DNA of 64,000 nt from Mesorhizobium comanense (GTDB taxonomy: Bacteria > Pseudomonadota > Alphaproteobacteria > Rhizobiales > Rhizobiaceae). Position numbers and translations under genes: made by a program. A model generated the notes under the pieces. It worked only from the letters and a program-made list of their open reading frames with translations. It ran no database searches and was not told where the DNA came from. This document shows positions 37,592-46,174 of this stretch, piece by piece; the first letter of the stretch is position 1, and each line of letters opens with the position of its first letter. The DNA lies in contig NZ_SCNN01000001.1 in NCBI RefSeq assembly GCF_005503535.1, positions 868,001 through 932,000 of the forward strand. The letters run 5' to 3'.

Positions 37592-38419
37592 ATGCCGGTG
37601 AAACTGGCCTATCATGCCAATTGCTGGGGTCCGCTCGGCGGCAATGCCGTCGGCGTCACCTCCATCATCCAACTCACCTATCGCACCTTCGGCGACATGG
37701 AGCAGGCGATCCGTGACATCGGCGCGGCAGGATATGCCGGGACCGAACTCTTCGACGGCAATCTTCTCGACTATGAAGGACGCCATGGCGACCTGCGCGC
37801 TGTCTTGAACCAATCCGGCGTCGCCCTCGTCGCCGGCTACTCCGGCGCAAACTTCATCTTCGACGATATCCTCGGCGAGGAGTTGGCGCGCATCGAACGC
37901 GTGGCGGGTGCTGCGGCCGAACTCGGCGCCGAGCATCTGGTCGTCGGCGGCGGTGCCAAGCGCGCCAAGGGCCGCCAGCCTGATGATTTCAAGCGCCTCG
38001 GCGCGGCACTCGACAAGGTCATCGATATCGCAACCAAGGCGGGCTTGCGTGCGCACTATCATCCACATCTGTCGACCATCGTCGAAGGTCCCGACGACGT
38101 TCGCGAGGTTTTCAAGCATACCGCGATCGATTTCTGTCCGGACACCGCCCATCTGGCAGCCGCGGGCGGTGATCCGGCCGCGCAGATCCGGGAATTCAGC
38201 AAGCGTATCAGCTACGTGCACCTGAAGGGCTGGCAGCAGGATCCCTTCGCCTTCACGCCGCTCGATCGCGGCGATCTCGACATGGCGCCGATCGTCCAAG
38301 CACTGAAGGACACCGGATTTTCCGGCTGGATTGCCACCGAACTCGATGCCTGGCCCGACCCCAGGAGAGGAGCGGAACTCAGCATGAATTATCTGAAAGA
38401 GGCTTTGAAACAGAGTTGA
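37592..38419 (+). CDS. Sugar phosphate isomerase/epimerase, IolE-like TIM barrel
   Basis: A 275-residue AP-endonuclease-2-type barrel. MPVKLAYHANCWGPLGGNAV, the metal ligands in AHYHPHLSTIVEG, CPDTAHLAAAGGDP and ISYVHLKGWQQDPF, and WIATELDAW are typical of IolE / inosose dehydratase and related epimerases. GGGAGG lies 7 bases before the ATG at 37592. First gene of the divergent sugar operon; a polyol or inositol-like substrate is likely. Confidence 0.88.
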   Translation: MPVKLAYHANCWGPLGGNAVGVTSIIQLTYRTFGDMEQAIRDIGAAGYAGTELFDGNLLDYEGRHGDLRAVLNQSGVALVAGYSGANFIFDDILGEELARIERVAGAAAELGAEHLVVGGGAKRAKGRQPDDFKRLGAALDKVIDIATKAGLRAHYHPHLSTIVEGPDDVREVFKHTAIDFCPDTAHLAAAGGDPAAQIREFSKRISYVHLKGWQQDPFAFTPLDRGDLDMAPIVQALKDTGFSGWIATELDAWPDPRRGAELSMNYLKEALKQS

Positions 38420-38460
38420 ACCGACGGGTACTGCGCCCGTCCTCAGGGAGGAGACCTAAG

Positions 38461-39582
38461 ATGACACGTTTCAAGACAATAGCCGGGGCTTTCACGGCGG
38501 CATTGCTGGCCACCAGTCTCTACACCGCTGCACCCGCCTTCGCCGACCCGGATTCGGCACTTGCCGAGCTGCAGAAGACGGTGCTCTCCAAGGGTCCTAA
38601 CGGCGAAGCCCCGGCGTCGGCGGCATCCGTCAAGCTGACCGACGAAGAACTGGCAAAGATAAAGGACATGAAGGCGACGGCGGCGATCGTCATGCACTAT
38701 GGCGGCAATGACTGGTCACGTGCACAGGTCGCCGGTCTCAAGGATCAGTTCGGCAAGATGGGCATCGAGGTGATCGCCACCACCGATGCCGGCTTCAAAC
38801 CGGAAAAGCAGGTCGCCGATCTCGAAACGGTGATGGCGCAGAATCCGAAGATCATCGTTTCGATCCCGACCGATCCCTCGGCGACGGCCTCCGCCTACAA
38901 GGCCGTCGCCGACAAGGGCGTGAAGCTCGTGTTCATGGACAACGTGCCGACCGGCTTCGTCGCCGGCAAGGATTATGTCTCCGTCGTCTCCGCCGACAAT
39001 TACGGCAATGGCGTCGCGGCGGCGCATCTGATGGCCAAGGCGTTGGGCGGCAAGGGCGACATTGGCCTGGTTTTCCACGCCGCCGACTTCTTCGTCACCA
39101 AGCAGCGCTATGAGGGTTTCAAGAAGACCATCGCCGACAACTATCCCGACATCAAGATCGTCGCCGAACAGGGCATTGGCGGGCCGGACTTCACGGGCGA
39201 CGCCGACAAGGCAGCGTCGGCAATCCTTACCTCCCACCCGACCATCAACGGCATCTGGGCAGTGTGGGACGTGCCGGCTGAAGGCGTTATCTCGGCGGCG
39301 CGCACCGCCGGTCGCGATGACCTCGTCATCACCACTTGCGACCTCGGCGAGAACGTCGCCATCAACATGGCTAGCGGCGGTTTCGTGAAGGGCCTCGGTG
39401 CCCAGCGTCCGTTCGACCAGGGCGTCACCGAAGCCTTGCTCGCCGGCTATGGCCTGCTCGGCAAGGAGGCTCCTGCCTTCGTCGCCTTGCCGGCGCTTCC
39501 GGTCACCAGGGACACGCTGCTCGCGGGCTGGAAGGCCGTCTATCACGCCGAGGCGACCGACAAGATCAAGGGCAGCATGTAG
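38461..39582 (+). CDS. Periplasmic sugar-binding protein of ABC transporter
   Basis: A 373-residue Peripla_BP_4 protein. The signal peptide ends at TAAPAFA before DPDSALAE. GGGAGGAG, 8 bases before the ATG, sets the start. Ligand-site segments include VSIPTDPSATASAYKAVADK and IWAVWDVPAEGVISAARTAG. It delivers substrate to the ATPase and permease encoded at 40813-43363. The cytoplasmic-looking protein at 34829 is its paralogue. Confidence 0.92.
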   Translation: MTRFKTIAGAFTAALLATSLYTAAPAFADPDSALAELQKTVLSKGPNGEAPASAASVKLTDEELAKIKDMKATAAIVMHYGGNDWSRAQVAGLKDQFGKMGIEVIATTDAGFKPEKQVADLETVMAQNPKIIVSIPTDPSATASAYKAVADKGVKLVFMDNVPTGFVAGKDYVSVVSADNYGNGVAAAHLMAKALGGKGDIGLVFHAADFFVTKQRYEGFKKTIADNYPDIKIVAEQGIGGPDFTGDADKAASAILTSHPTINGIWAVWDVPAEGVISAARTAGRDDLVITTCDLGENVAINMASGGFVKGLGAQRPFDQGVTEALLAGYGLLGKEAPAFVALPALPVTRDTLLAGWKAVYHAEATDKIKGSM

Positions 39583-39590
39583 CGCGCCCC

Positions 39591-39626
39591 GCGGCCGGCG
39601 CACTCCCTGCCGGCCGCACCTTTTTT
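39591..39626 (+). terminator. Rho-independent-type terminator after binding-protein gene
   Basis: GCGGCCGGC and GCCGGCCGC form a perfect 9-bp stem with a 9-base loop, and six T residues follow 3 bases later. It lies 9 bp after the stop and would reduce read-through into the dehydrogenase gene. Confidence 0.75.
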
Positions 39627-39646
39627 CAATTCAACAGGAGACCATC

Positions 39647-40816
39647 ATGACCAGGACGCTCAACGTGGCGATGATCGGCGGCGGCTTCATGGGCAAGGCC
39701 CATGCGCTTGCCTATGCGGCAATGCCGATGTTCTTCTGGCCAGCCCCCGCCATTCCCGTGCGCAAGGTGGTGGTCGATATCACCGAGGCGTTGGCCGACG
39801 AAGGCCGGCGCCGCTACGGGTTCGAGGAATCATCGGCTGACTGGCGCGCGGTGGTGAAGCGGCCAGACATCGACGTCATCGATATCGTCACCCCGAATGA
39901 CAGCCATGCGGCGATTGCGATCGCGGCCGCCGAGGCCGGCAAGCACATCATCTGTGAAAAGCCGCTGGCGCGCGGCGGCGACGAGGCAAAGACCATGCTC
40001 GACGCGGTCAAAAAGGCCGGTGTCATCCATATGGTCGCCTTCAACTACCGTCGCACGCCGGCAGTGGCGCTGGCCCGCCAATACATAGAGGAGGGCCGCA
40101 TCGGCAATATCCTCAACTTCCGCGGCACCTATCTGCAGGATTGGTCGGCCGACCCCGATTCGCCTCTGTCCTGGCGCTTCCAGAAGAAGATCGCCGGCTC
40201 GGGTTCGATCGGCGATATCGGCACCCACGTCGTCGATCTTGCCCGCTATCTGGTCGGTGAAATCGCCGAGGTCAGCGCGCTGGTGCGCACCTACAACAAG
40301 ACGCGGCCGATCGCGCGCGGCAATCTTGACAGGCTGGGTGCCGCCGAGAAGAACACCGGTGCCGAGCGGGCCGAGGTCGATGTCGACGACGAGGTGGTGA
40401 CCCTGCTGAAATTCGCGGACGGCGCGATCGGCTCGCTTGAGGCCACCCGAAACGCCTATGGCCGCAACAATTTCATCACCTTCGAGATCCATGGCACCAA
40501 GGGCTCCATTGCTTTCAACTACGAACGGCGCGACGAATTGCAGGTGATGTTCGCCGATGACCCCGCCGATGCTCGCGGCTTCAGGACCGTCTATTCCGGT
40601 CCGGCGCACCCGTATGGGGCCGGACTGTGGCCGATCCCGGCGCTCGGCATCGGCTATTCAGAAACCAAGATCGTCGAGTGTTTCGATTTCTTCTCGGCCA
40701 TCGTCTCGGGCAAACAACCTTCGCCGAATTTCGAAGATGGCTACAAGACCGAACGGGTCGCCGACGCGCTGATCGAATCGGGTGAAAGCGGCAAGTGGAC
40801 CATGGTACGGTCATGA
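39647..40816 (+). CDS. Gfo/Idh/MocA-family oxidoreductase
   Basis: A 389-residue NAD(P)-dependent sugar or cyclitol dehydrogenase. The Rossmann motif is VAMIGGGFMGKAHALAY, and the catalytic lysine is in HIICEKPLARGGDEA. CAGGAG before the ATG sets the start at 39647. GSIGDIGTHVVDLARYLVG is the substrate-site histidine region. Coupled to the ATPase gene by an ATGA overlap. It probably oxidises the imported sugar, before or after the IolE-like step. Confidence 0.92.
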   Translation: MTRTLNVAMIGGGFMGKAHALAYAAMPMFFWPAPAIPVRKVVVDITEALADEGRRRYGFEESSADWRAVVKRPDIDVIDIVTPNDSHAAIAIAAAEAGKHIICEKPLARGGDEAKTMLDAVKKAGVIHMVAFNYRRTPAVALARQYIEEGRIGNILNFRGTYLQDWSADPDSPLSWRFQKKIAGSGSIGDIGTHVVDLARYLVGEIAEVSALVRTYNKTRPIARGNLDRLGAAEKNTGAERAEVDVDDEVVTLLKFADGAIGSLEATRNAYGRNNFITFEIHGTKGSIAFNYERRDELQVMFADDPADARGFRTVYSGPAHPYGAGLWPIPALGIGYSETKIVECFDFFSAIVSGKQPSPNFEDGYKTERVADALIESGESGKWTMVRS

Positions 40817-42399
40817 CTGCGGCGACGCCTGTTCATGCGGTTGAGATGAAGGGCGTCACCAAATCCTTCGGCGGCGTCAAGGCGCTGGTCGACGTCGACC
40901 TGCAGGTGGAGAAAGGTGAAATCCATGCCCTGCTCGGCGGCAACGGCGCCGGCAAGTCGACCATCCTGAAAGTGCTGAACGGCGTGCATGTGCCGGACAC
41001 CGGCACCATTCTCGTCGACGGCAAGCCACTGGCGGAGATCTCGCCCGAAGCCTCGCGCCGGGCGGGGATAGCCATGATCTTCCAGGAAATGAGCCTGATC
41101 CCGACGCTGACGGTGGCGCAGAATGTCTTTCTGAACCGCGAAGCCAAGGGCGCGTTCGGTCTGATCGACGACCGCACCGCCGAAAGGCGCACCAGGGAAC
41201 TGTTCGACATGCTGCAGGTCGAGGTAGACCCGAAGGCGACGGTCGGCAATCTGGGCGCCGGGCAGCGGCAGCTGACCGAAATCGTCAAGGCGATCTCGCA
41301 GAACGCCAGGGTCCTGGTGCTGGACGAGCCATCGACGGCGCTGGCGGTGTCCGATGTCGAGCGGCTCTTCACTTTCCTGCGCAAGCTGAGATCGGAAGGC
41401 GTCGCCATCATCTATGTCTCGCACCGCATGGATGAGATCGCCCGCATTGCCGACCGCGCTACCATCTTGCGCGATGGCCGCCACGTCATCACCGCATCGC
41501 TATCGGAATTGCCAATCGAGGCGATGATCGAGCACATCGTCGGCAAACGCTCGCGCGGCCTGTCGGATGTGGTGCGCGGCGAATCGAACGTCGGCAAGCC
41601 ACTGCTTGAGCTCGAAAATGTTTCGGGAGAGCTGAAGCCCAGGAATGCCAGTTTCGTCGTCCACAGCGGCGAGGTTGTCGGCCTTGCCGGCCTGCTCGGT
41701 TCCGGGCGTTCGGCGATCGCGCGTGTCATTGCCGGCATCGATCCGATTGTCGAAGGCGAGATCCGCATCGCCGGCAAGCCGGTCGCGATCACCAGACCGA
41801 GCGACGCCATCGAAGCGGGCGTGGCGCTGGTGCCCGAGGACCGCTTGCGCCAGGGCGTCATATCGGAGCATTCGGTCGCCTCCAACATGACGCTCGCCGT
41901 GCTCGACCGGCTGAGCAGCAATACGTTCGTGTCGAAGAAAAAGATACGCGACTTGACCGACGAACAGATCGCAAGACTGCGGGTCAAGACCGCGTCGCGC
42001 GACAGCGCGGTGCGCACGCTTTCGGGCGGCAACCAGCAGAAGGTCGTTATCGGCAAATGGCTTTCGACCGAACCGGAAATCCTTGTCCTCGACGAGCCGA
42101 CCTCCGGCATCGACATCGGCTCGAAGTCGGAGATCATCATGCTGGTGCGCGAACTCGCCAAGGCCGGCAAGGCGATCATCATGATCTCCTCGGAGCTGTC
42201 CGAGATGCTGTCCGCTTGCGACCGCATTATCGTCATCGCTGAAGGCCGTGTCATGGATGATATCAGCCGCAGCGATCTCGACGATCCGTCGGCGCCCAAG
42301 GACGATCCGATCGCGCAGCTGCAGGCGGCCGAGCGCAAGTTGCAGATCGTCATCCAGAACGCTCTGACCAAGAACCAGGGAGGAACACATGTCCGCTAG
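40813..42399 (+). CDS. Sugar ABC transporter ATP-binding protein (RbsA type)
   Basis: A 528-residue double ATPase. NBD1 has GGNGAGKST and LGAGQRQLTEIVKAI, with Walker B VLVLDEPSTAL. NBD2 has the degenerate GLLGSGRSA and the canonical LSGGNQQKVVIGKWL with ILVLDEPTSGID. Its ATG overlaps the dehydrogenase stop, and its own stop overlaps the permease start by 11 bp, so the three are coupled. Confidence 0.95.
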   Translation: MTAATPVHAVEMKGVTKSFGGVKALVDVDLQVEKGEIHALLGGNGAGKSTILKVLNGVHVPDTGTILVDGKPLAEISPEASRRAGIAMIFQEMSLIPTLTVAQNVFLNREAKGAFGLIDDRTAERRTRELFDMLQVEVDPKATVGNLGAGQRQLTEIVKAISQNARVLVLDEPSTALAVSDVERLFTFLRKLRSEGVAIIYVSHRMDEIARIADRATILRDGRHVITASLSELPIEAMIEHIVGKRSRGLSDVVRGESNVGKPLLELENVSGELKPRNASFVVHSGEVVGLAGLLGSGRSAIARVIAGIDPIVEGEIRIAGKPVAITRPSDAIEAGVALVPEDRLRQGVISEHSVASNMTLAVLDRLSSNTFVSKKKIRDLTDEQIARLRVKTASRDSAVRTLSGGNQQKVVIGKWLSTEPEILVLDEPTSGIDIGSKSEIIMLVRELAKAGKAIIMISSELSEMLSACDRIIVIAEGRVMDDISRSDLDDPSAPKDDPIAQLQAAERKLQIVIQNALTKNQGGTHVR

Positions 42400-43363
42400 C
42401 CAGGCTGCCGGATCGACGTCTTCGCTCACGGCGAGGCTTGGCCTCACCAACTGGCGGCAGAATATCATCTACATCGGCTTCGTCGTGATGTTCATCATTT
42501 TTGCGGTCACGCTGTTCGACAAAGGCTTCCTCAATCCCAACAACCTGCTCAACATCGTGCGCCAGACGGCAATGATCGCGGTGATGGCGATCGCCATGAC
42601 CTATGTGCTGTCGGCCGGCGAGATCGACCTGTCCGTTGGGGCGGTGGCGGGACTGGCCTCGGTGACGACGGCAATGGCGATCGACGCCGGCGGACCGCTC
42701 ACCGGTGTGATGGCCGGTCTCGCCACCGGTGTTGTCGTCGGCACCTTCAACGGTCTGTTGACGACGAGGATCGGCATTCCATCCTTCCTCACGACGCTGG
42801 CCATGATGGGCATCGCCACCGGCACCGCGATGTGGATCAGTGATACGGCGGCGGTGCCCATCATCTCGAAGAGCTATGCCTGGATTTTTGGTGGCGGCAA
42901 TGTCGGACCGGTGCCGGTGCTGTTGATCTGGATGCTGGTGCTGGGCGCTGTCGGCCATGTCGTGCTGAGGCGAACGAGCTTCGGCCGGCGCGTGCTGGCC
43001 ACTGGTGGCGGCGAAATCGCGGCGCGCTATTCCGGCATCGACACCAAGTCGATCAAATTCCGCGTCCTCATCATCTCCGCCATGGCGGCCGCGCTGGCTG
43101 GCATGCTCTATGCCGGGCGGTTGCAATCCGGACGCTTCCAGCTCGGCCAGGGCGACGAGTTGTCGGTCATCGCCGCGGCGGTGCTTGGCGGCACCAGCCT
43201 GTTCGGCGGTTCCGGCACGGTGATCGGCACGATTGTCGGCGCGCTGATGATCGGTCTCATCAACAATGGCCTGATCCTGATGGGGCTGGAGTTCAGTCAG
43301 CAACTGATCGCGCGCGGCGCCATCATCATCCTTGCCGTTGCGCTCAGTCAGGGAAGAAAGTGA
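42389..43363 (+). CDS. Sugar ABC transporter permease (RbsC type)
   Basis: A 324-residue permease of ordinary length with about nine membrane segments. AMTYVLSAGEIDLSVGAVAG and VIAAAVLGGTSLFGGSGTVIG are the conserved family segments. GGGAGG lies upstream of the ATG. It is a useful contrast to the two oversized permeases at 17534-20310. Confidence 0.95.
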   Translation: MSASQAAGSTSSLTARLGLTNWRQNIIYIGFVVMFIIFAVTLFDKGFLNPNNLLNIVRQTAMIAVMAIAMTYVLSAGEIDLSVGAVAGLASVTTAMAIDAGGPLTGVMAGLATGVVVGTFNGLLTTRIGIPSFLTTLAMMGIATGTAMWISDTAAVPIISKSYAWIFGGGNVGPVPVLLIWMLVLGAVGHVVLRRTSFGRRVLATGGGEIAARYSGIDTKSIKFRVLIISAMAAALAGMLYAGRLQSGRFQLGQGDELSVIAAAVLGGTSLFGGSGTVIGTIVGALMIGLINNGLILMGLEFSQQLIARGAIIILAVALSQGRK

Positions 43364-43364
43364 C

Positions 43365-43673
43365 ATGACGGTTCCCTACACGGTCATCGGCACTGTCGTT
43401 GCCAAACCCGAAACTCGCGAGGAACTGCAGGAAATCCTGTCGGGCTTCGTCGCGCCGACACGTGCCGAGGACGGCTGCATCAACTATGATTTTCATGTCG
43501 ACCCTGCGGACCCTTGCGTGTTCATGTTCTACGAGAACTGGCGCTCGAAGGGCGATCTCGACCGGCATCTGGCGATGCCCCACCTGAAGCCGCTGTTCGG
43601 GCGCCTCGACGACCTCGTCGCACGGCCGGTCGATGTCCGTCGCTTCGTCATGCTGAGCCAGATAGCCGATTGA
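43365..43673 (+). CDS. ABM-domain (putative quinol monooxygenase / YgiN-like) protein
   Basis: A 102-residue antibiotic-biosynthesis-monooxygenase ferredoxin-like fold: VIGTVVAKPETREELQEILS, RAEDGCINYDFHVDP, FMFYENWRSKGDLDRHLAMP. Such proteins work as dimers and oxidise or isomerise small substrates without cofactors. It starts one base after the permease stop and ends the sugar operon. Confidence 0.85.
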   Translation: MTVPYTVIGTVVAKPETREELQEILSGFVAPTRAEDGCINYDFHVDPADPCVFMFYENWRSKGDLDRHLAMPHLKPLFGRLDDLVARPVDVRRFVMLSQIAD

Positions 43674-43743
43674 CGTCCGGCAATGGTGTCAGCTTGCTGC
43701 TCAGATTTCCCAGAAAAGCGGTGACTTCCAAGATGGTGATCCG

Positions 43744-44013
43744 ATGAGCGATCGTTTCGAACCCATCCGTCTCGGCATGGTCGGAGGCGGGCAGGGCGCC
43801 TTCATTGGCGCGGTGCATCGGATCGCGGCGCATATGGACAATGATTTCGTGCTGGTCGCTGGCGCCCTGTCGTCCGACCCGGCTCGGGCCAGGGCTTCGG
43901 CTGCCGAACTCGGGCTCGACCCCGACCGCAGCTACGCCTCCTATGCCGAGATGGCCAAGGCCGAGGCGAAACGCCCCGACGGTATCCTCGTTGATCGAAC
44001 ATCACACACATAG
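43744..44013 (+). pseudogene. Gfo/Idh/MocA-family oxidoreductase, truncated
   Basis: The first 80 codons are a normal Rossmann half (IRLGMVGGGQGAFIGAVHRI ... YASYAEMAKAEAKRPDGI). The reading then switches to LVDRTSHT and stops. Family members have about 380 residues, and the usual VTPN and EKP motifs never appear. The break is near 43990 and marks a recombination junction. Confidence 0.8.
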
Positions 44014-44098
44014 AGCAAAGCTGGTTGGCTCGAAAGATCGCGCAATTATGCGTGCGGCAGTCGGCGGCAATGGCGTGCAATTAGGCCGGACCCTACCT

Positions 44099-44300
44099 TC
44101 GGCTGCGTCGACACGTTGCAACAGGAAGCCTAGTTTGTGATCGAAGCGAACCGTCCTATCTGGCTGATGGGCGCTGGTTCTCCTATTCCGTCCAGGGGTA
44201 CGAAGCATATGATGAGTTTCTAAAATACAAACTTGGCACTACCTACATCAGTTATCACAAATATTTCTTGTTTGCCTGCTTGCGTCCTACAAACCACCGG
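44099..44300 (+). pseudogene. Unrecognised coding fragment at the junction
   Basis: The frame beginning about 44096 reads GPYLRLRRHVATG, then SEPSYLADGRWFSYSVQGYE and AYDEFLKYKLGTTYISYHKY before becoming arginine-rich and random. The aromatic-rich, AT-richer stretch looks like real protein but has no usable start, and a stop lies right before it. I do not recognise it. Confidence 0.3.
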
Positions 44301-44383
44301 CGCATGAAAGTGCTGACACCCTGTTGGCCGAGATCTCGGCGAGGCCTGCTCAATCCTTGGCGTGTGCGAGGGAGACTCTCCGG

Positions 44384-44476
44384 CTTCCGCGCGTCGAAGC
44401 CATCGGCCTCTACTGCCATTTCGTCGACATCGTCAGGGTCTTCCTGTTTCCCGTTCTCTACCTGATCAACCGATGA
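44384..44476 (+). pseudogene. Cytochrome c oxidase subunit III, 3' remnant
   Basis: The last 30 codons before the TGA at 44474 read RVEAIGLYCHFVDIVRVFLF then PVLYLINR, the final helix of subunit III (YWHFVD-type motif). No upstream subunit III sequence remains in frame. The stop overlaps the ATG of the subunit-IV-like gene, the arrangement of an intact cox operon. Confidence 0.65.
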
Positions 44477-44727
44477 GCGAAGTTCGCAAACTCACATTCG
44501 CCTTTCCTGGCCTCATGATCTTGCTGGCTTTGACGGTCGGTTCGTCATTCCTGGATCTCGGTGGACTGAACTCCGCGCTCAATCTGGCGATTGCAGCAGG
44601 GAAGGCCGCCATCATCGCCGCCCTGTTCATGCATCTGGGCGGCGCCGGCTTGTTGCCGCGTCTCGCGGTTGCGGCGACGGGACTGTGGCTGGTAATCCTG
44701 TTTGGCCTGACGTTGCTCGGCCAATGA
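44473..44727 (+). CDS. Cytochrome oxidase subunit IV-like small membrane protein
   Basis: An 84-residue protein with three hydrophobic helices (FAFPGLMILLALTVGSSFLD; KAAIIAALFMHLGGAGLLPR; LAVAATGLWLVILFGLTLLG). The K-x-x-I-x-x-x-F-M-H-L motif is that of COX4/CtaF/CyoD-type subunits. The rest of the oxidase operon is missing from the window, so it is probably an orphan that may not be expressed. Confidence 0.7.
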   Translation: MSEVRKLTFAFPGLMILLALTVGSSFLDLGGLNSALNLAIAAGKAAIIAALFMHLGGAGLLPRLAVAATGLWLVILFGLTLLGQ

Positions 44728-45502
44728 GAGCCCCCACACCAGCACCCGGCAGTTGAAGGAGCAAAGTGGAAGAACCTGCAAACTCCAAGCCCGCCTAGAT
44801 TCGGGCGCAGACAGCCCCTGCGTTCAAAAGCCACTAGCGCGAGTTCCAAGCCGTGTGGAAGCCGCTTCAAGTCACCAACGATGTCGAGGTTTGTCGAATA
44901 GTCGTAGCCACTATCTTCAATTAGAATTCTCGGCGGATCGGACGCACATGGACGCTGACGTTAGGAGACGGCAAAAACAACTTGATGGCTATGTTCGATC
45001 GTCGCGGACAGTGACGTTCGTCAGTCAAAGCATCCGCATGCCTGGGCAGTTCGGCAATGCTTGCTCGGCGGGGAGCCCAAGGCGCCTAAGACAGTTCCGG
45101 GAGCATCTCCAGCATCGACCGGTGGCCTCTGTATTCGGCAACAGAGCTGCAAATTTACCCATTCCGAGACGCGTCAGGCAGGGAAGCTCTTGTCGACAAG
45201 GCACTCTCCAACTGCACTTCAGATCGAGAGGGCATGGAAGTCTTTCACGAATATTTGAGTGCCTGAATCATTCTAGAGTATCAGCTTGAGCTGCTGACGC
45301 GTTGACTTCCCTGCCCGTATCATCACTGTTCAAATTTGCTCAAGAAAACCTGGATCGATGGCAACATCATGCTCGATCGTCGCCAGATCCAAGTCTCAAC
45401 AGGGAGGATCTGCTTGCGGAGCATGAGCGCGAACACGTGGATCGCCAGCCGGTCTGGGTGTCACTCCAACACTTCCACCAATCTGCCGGAAGTATCTGGC
45501 TG
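44728..45502. other. 775-bp stretch without a supportable gene
   Basis: A 178-codon frame (44753-45289) and shorter ones have arginine- and serine-rich, low-complexity translations with no ribosome site or motif. Upstream of the response-regulator start the frame is open to 45302 but not protein-like. Promoter elements for the two-component system may lie in 45300-45500. Confidence 0.4.
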
Positions 45503-46174
45503 ATGGCGCGGTTGCTGATCCTTGAGGATGAGCGTGTCATGGCGCGGCACATACAGGCGGCCCTTGAGCGGGCACAGTACGCAGTGGACGTCGTCGACAC
45601 CATCGCCGGCGCCACGCACGCGCTTGGCGCCGTCAGCTACGATCTTCTGGCGCTCGACAGGCAGGTCCCCGACGGCGACGGTGCGCAACTGCTCGATTTC
45701 ATGCGGCAGGCAAGGCTGTCGATCCCGGTGATTTTCCTCTCCGCCCACGCCGCCGCCGCCGATCGTGTCGAGGCACTCAACCGCGGGGCGGACGACTATC
45801 TCTGCAAGCCCTTCGAAACCGTCGAACTCGTCGCCCGCGTCGCGGCGTTGCTGCGCCGCCCGCGCCAAGTATCGGTTTCCACCGTAGCGGCCGGAAACAT
45901 CGTGCTGGACAAGGCGACGCATTCGGCAATGGTCGCCGGAAAGCCGCTGATGATAGCGCGCCGCGAAAGCATGCTTCTGGAGCAACTGGTCTTCCGCTCA
46001 GGCAAGGTTGTCACCCGCGAGGTCCTGGACGCCAAGCTGTTCGGCTTTGGAGACGCGGCCTCGCCCAACGCGATCGAAGCCAGTGTCTATCGGCTGCGCA
46101 ATGCCTTGGGCGAATTGGGGGCGGACCAGCGGATCCATACTGTTCGCGGCATCGGATACTGCCTTGCGCCTTAG
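45503..46174 (+). CDS. OmpR-type two-component response regulator
   Basis: A 223-residue regulator. The receiver has acidic residues E8-E10, phosphoacceptor D52 (LLALDRQVPDGDG), S80 and K102 (YLCKPFE). The winged-helix output ends GKVVTREVLDAKLFGF ... IEASVYRLRNALGELGADQR. The longer frame to 45302 is not conserved-looking, so MARLLILEDERV is taken as the start. The kinase gene overlaps its 3' end. Confidence 0.92.
   Translation: MARLLILEDERVMARHIQAALERAQYAVDVVDTIAGATHALGAVSYDLLALDRQVPDGDGAQLLDFMRQARLSIPVIFLSAHAAAADRVEALNRGADDYLCKPFETVELVARVAALLRRPRQVSVSTVAAGNIVLDKATHSAMVAGKPLMIARRESMLLEQLVFRSGKVVTREVLDAKLFGFGDAASPNAIEASVYRLRNALGELGADQRIHTVRGIGYCLAP

Noticed and set aside
44753..45289. 178-codon plus-strand open frame
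   Set aside because: Arginine/serine-rich, no ribosome site, no motif, lies in a decayed region.
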